Position numbers and translations under genes: made by a program. From NCBI GenBank assembly GCA_028023455.1, contig JAQFVV010012398.1, forward strand, positions 4,426,682 to 4,490,681: 64,000 bases of DNA, in the 5' to 3' direction. Origin of the DNA: Epiperipatus broadwayi. Lineage: Eukaryota > Onychophora > Udeonychophora > Euonychophora > Peripatidae. The notes beneath the pieces were generated by a model, which saw nothing but the letters and a program-made list of their open reading frames with translations, made no database searches and was not told the DNA's origin. Every line of letters begins with the position of its first letter. Within the stretch, counting starts at the first letter, position 1. Shown here in pieces: positions 63,766 through 64,000 of this stretch.

Positions 63766-64000
63766 GTACATTAAAATGATGAACATTCCTCAATACTATG
63801 TAGACTACCTTTTCTGTATGAATGTCCAGAATATTTGTTTGAATATTATAAATGAAAATGTAAATTTTATAAAATCTTCAAAGAGAGAAAAAAATAATAA
63901 TTATGAAAAGTTTACAAATAGATAATCTATAATTAATTAAATGATAGCATTTTGAAATATTTATATTAACTAGGATACAATAAAAATTAAGGCCTTACTG

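Noticed and set aside
63710-63925. 71-codon frame at the right edge
   Set aside because: It overlaps the foldback arm copy and has no recognisable domain.

Overview
The window is AT-rich (about three-quarters A+T by eye) nuclear DNA from a eukaryote, almost certainly an invertebrate animal. Supporting evidence: a GT31 beta-1,3-glycosyltransferase gene whose ATG follows a spliceosomal 3' splice site, RTE-type LINEs ending in TGATGA repeats, Ty3/gypsy LTR retrotransposons, tRNA-derived SINEs and many foldback/MITE-like elements. The phylum cannot be settled from the sequence alone. No prokaryotic, organellar or CRISPR features were seen.

Layout. 1-6.1 kb: AT-rich DNA with nothing recognisable. 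6.1-7.5 kb: old LTR-like fragment with a short tandem repeat. 7.5-12.3 kb: only small hairpins. 12.35 kb: tRNA-derived SINE with a perfect 16-bp target duplication. 13.4-17.9 kb: a palindromic foldback element of about 1.45 kb, split in its right arm by a nearly full-length but inactive RTE LINE with a 12-bp target duplication. 18.2-18.7 and 19.8-20.6 kb: two more inverted-repeat elements, the second just upstream of the one convincing host gene. 20.64-21.89 kb: single coding exon of a beta-1,3-galactosyltransferase-like type II membrane enzyme.

22.46-43.23 kb (one third of the window) is a compound nest of long-LTR elements on the minus strand. Element 1 has 3.6-kb LTRs around a 2.6-kb interior. 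Its second LTR is split by a 4.6-kb insertion. Element 2 (6.3 kb, 1.7-kb LTRs) abuts element 1 at a shared (AT)n tract. Both interiors carry a PBS-like site, a G-rich polypurine tract and only a short coiled-coil, gag-like ORF. They look like internally deleted, non-autonomous gypsy derivatives. The junctions repeatedly fall in (AT)n microsatellites.

43.2-48.1 kb is featureless. 48.16-49.9 kb holds two LINE remnants of different lineages. 51.9-56.5 kb is a decayed Ty3/gypsy provirus, complete in layout (400-bp LTRs, AATAC target duplication, PBS, gag knuckles, PR-RT-RNaseH-IN, PPT). 58.8-59.1 kb is an unidentified GC-richer island. 59.9-60.8 kb is a 450-bp tandem repeat, followed by a third RTE remnant. 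62.0-63.3 kb is a plus-strand relative of the element 2 LTR with a 407-bp tandem duplication of its promoter region and a SINE insertion. The right edge holds part of a second copy of the 13.4-kb foldback element.

The mobile elements are independent parasites layered by nested insertion. The only likely functional host product is the glycosyltransferase. Apart from that coding exon, the open frames are element-derived or not supported.
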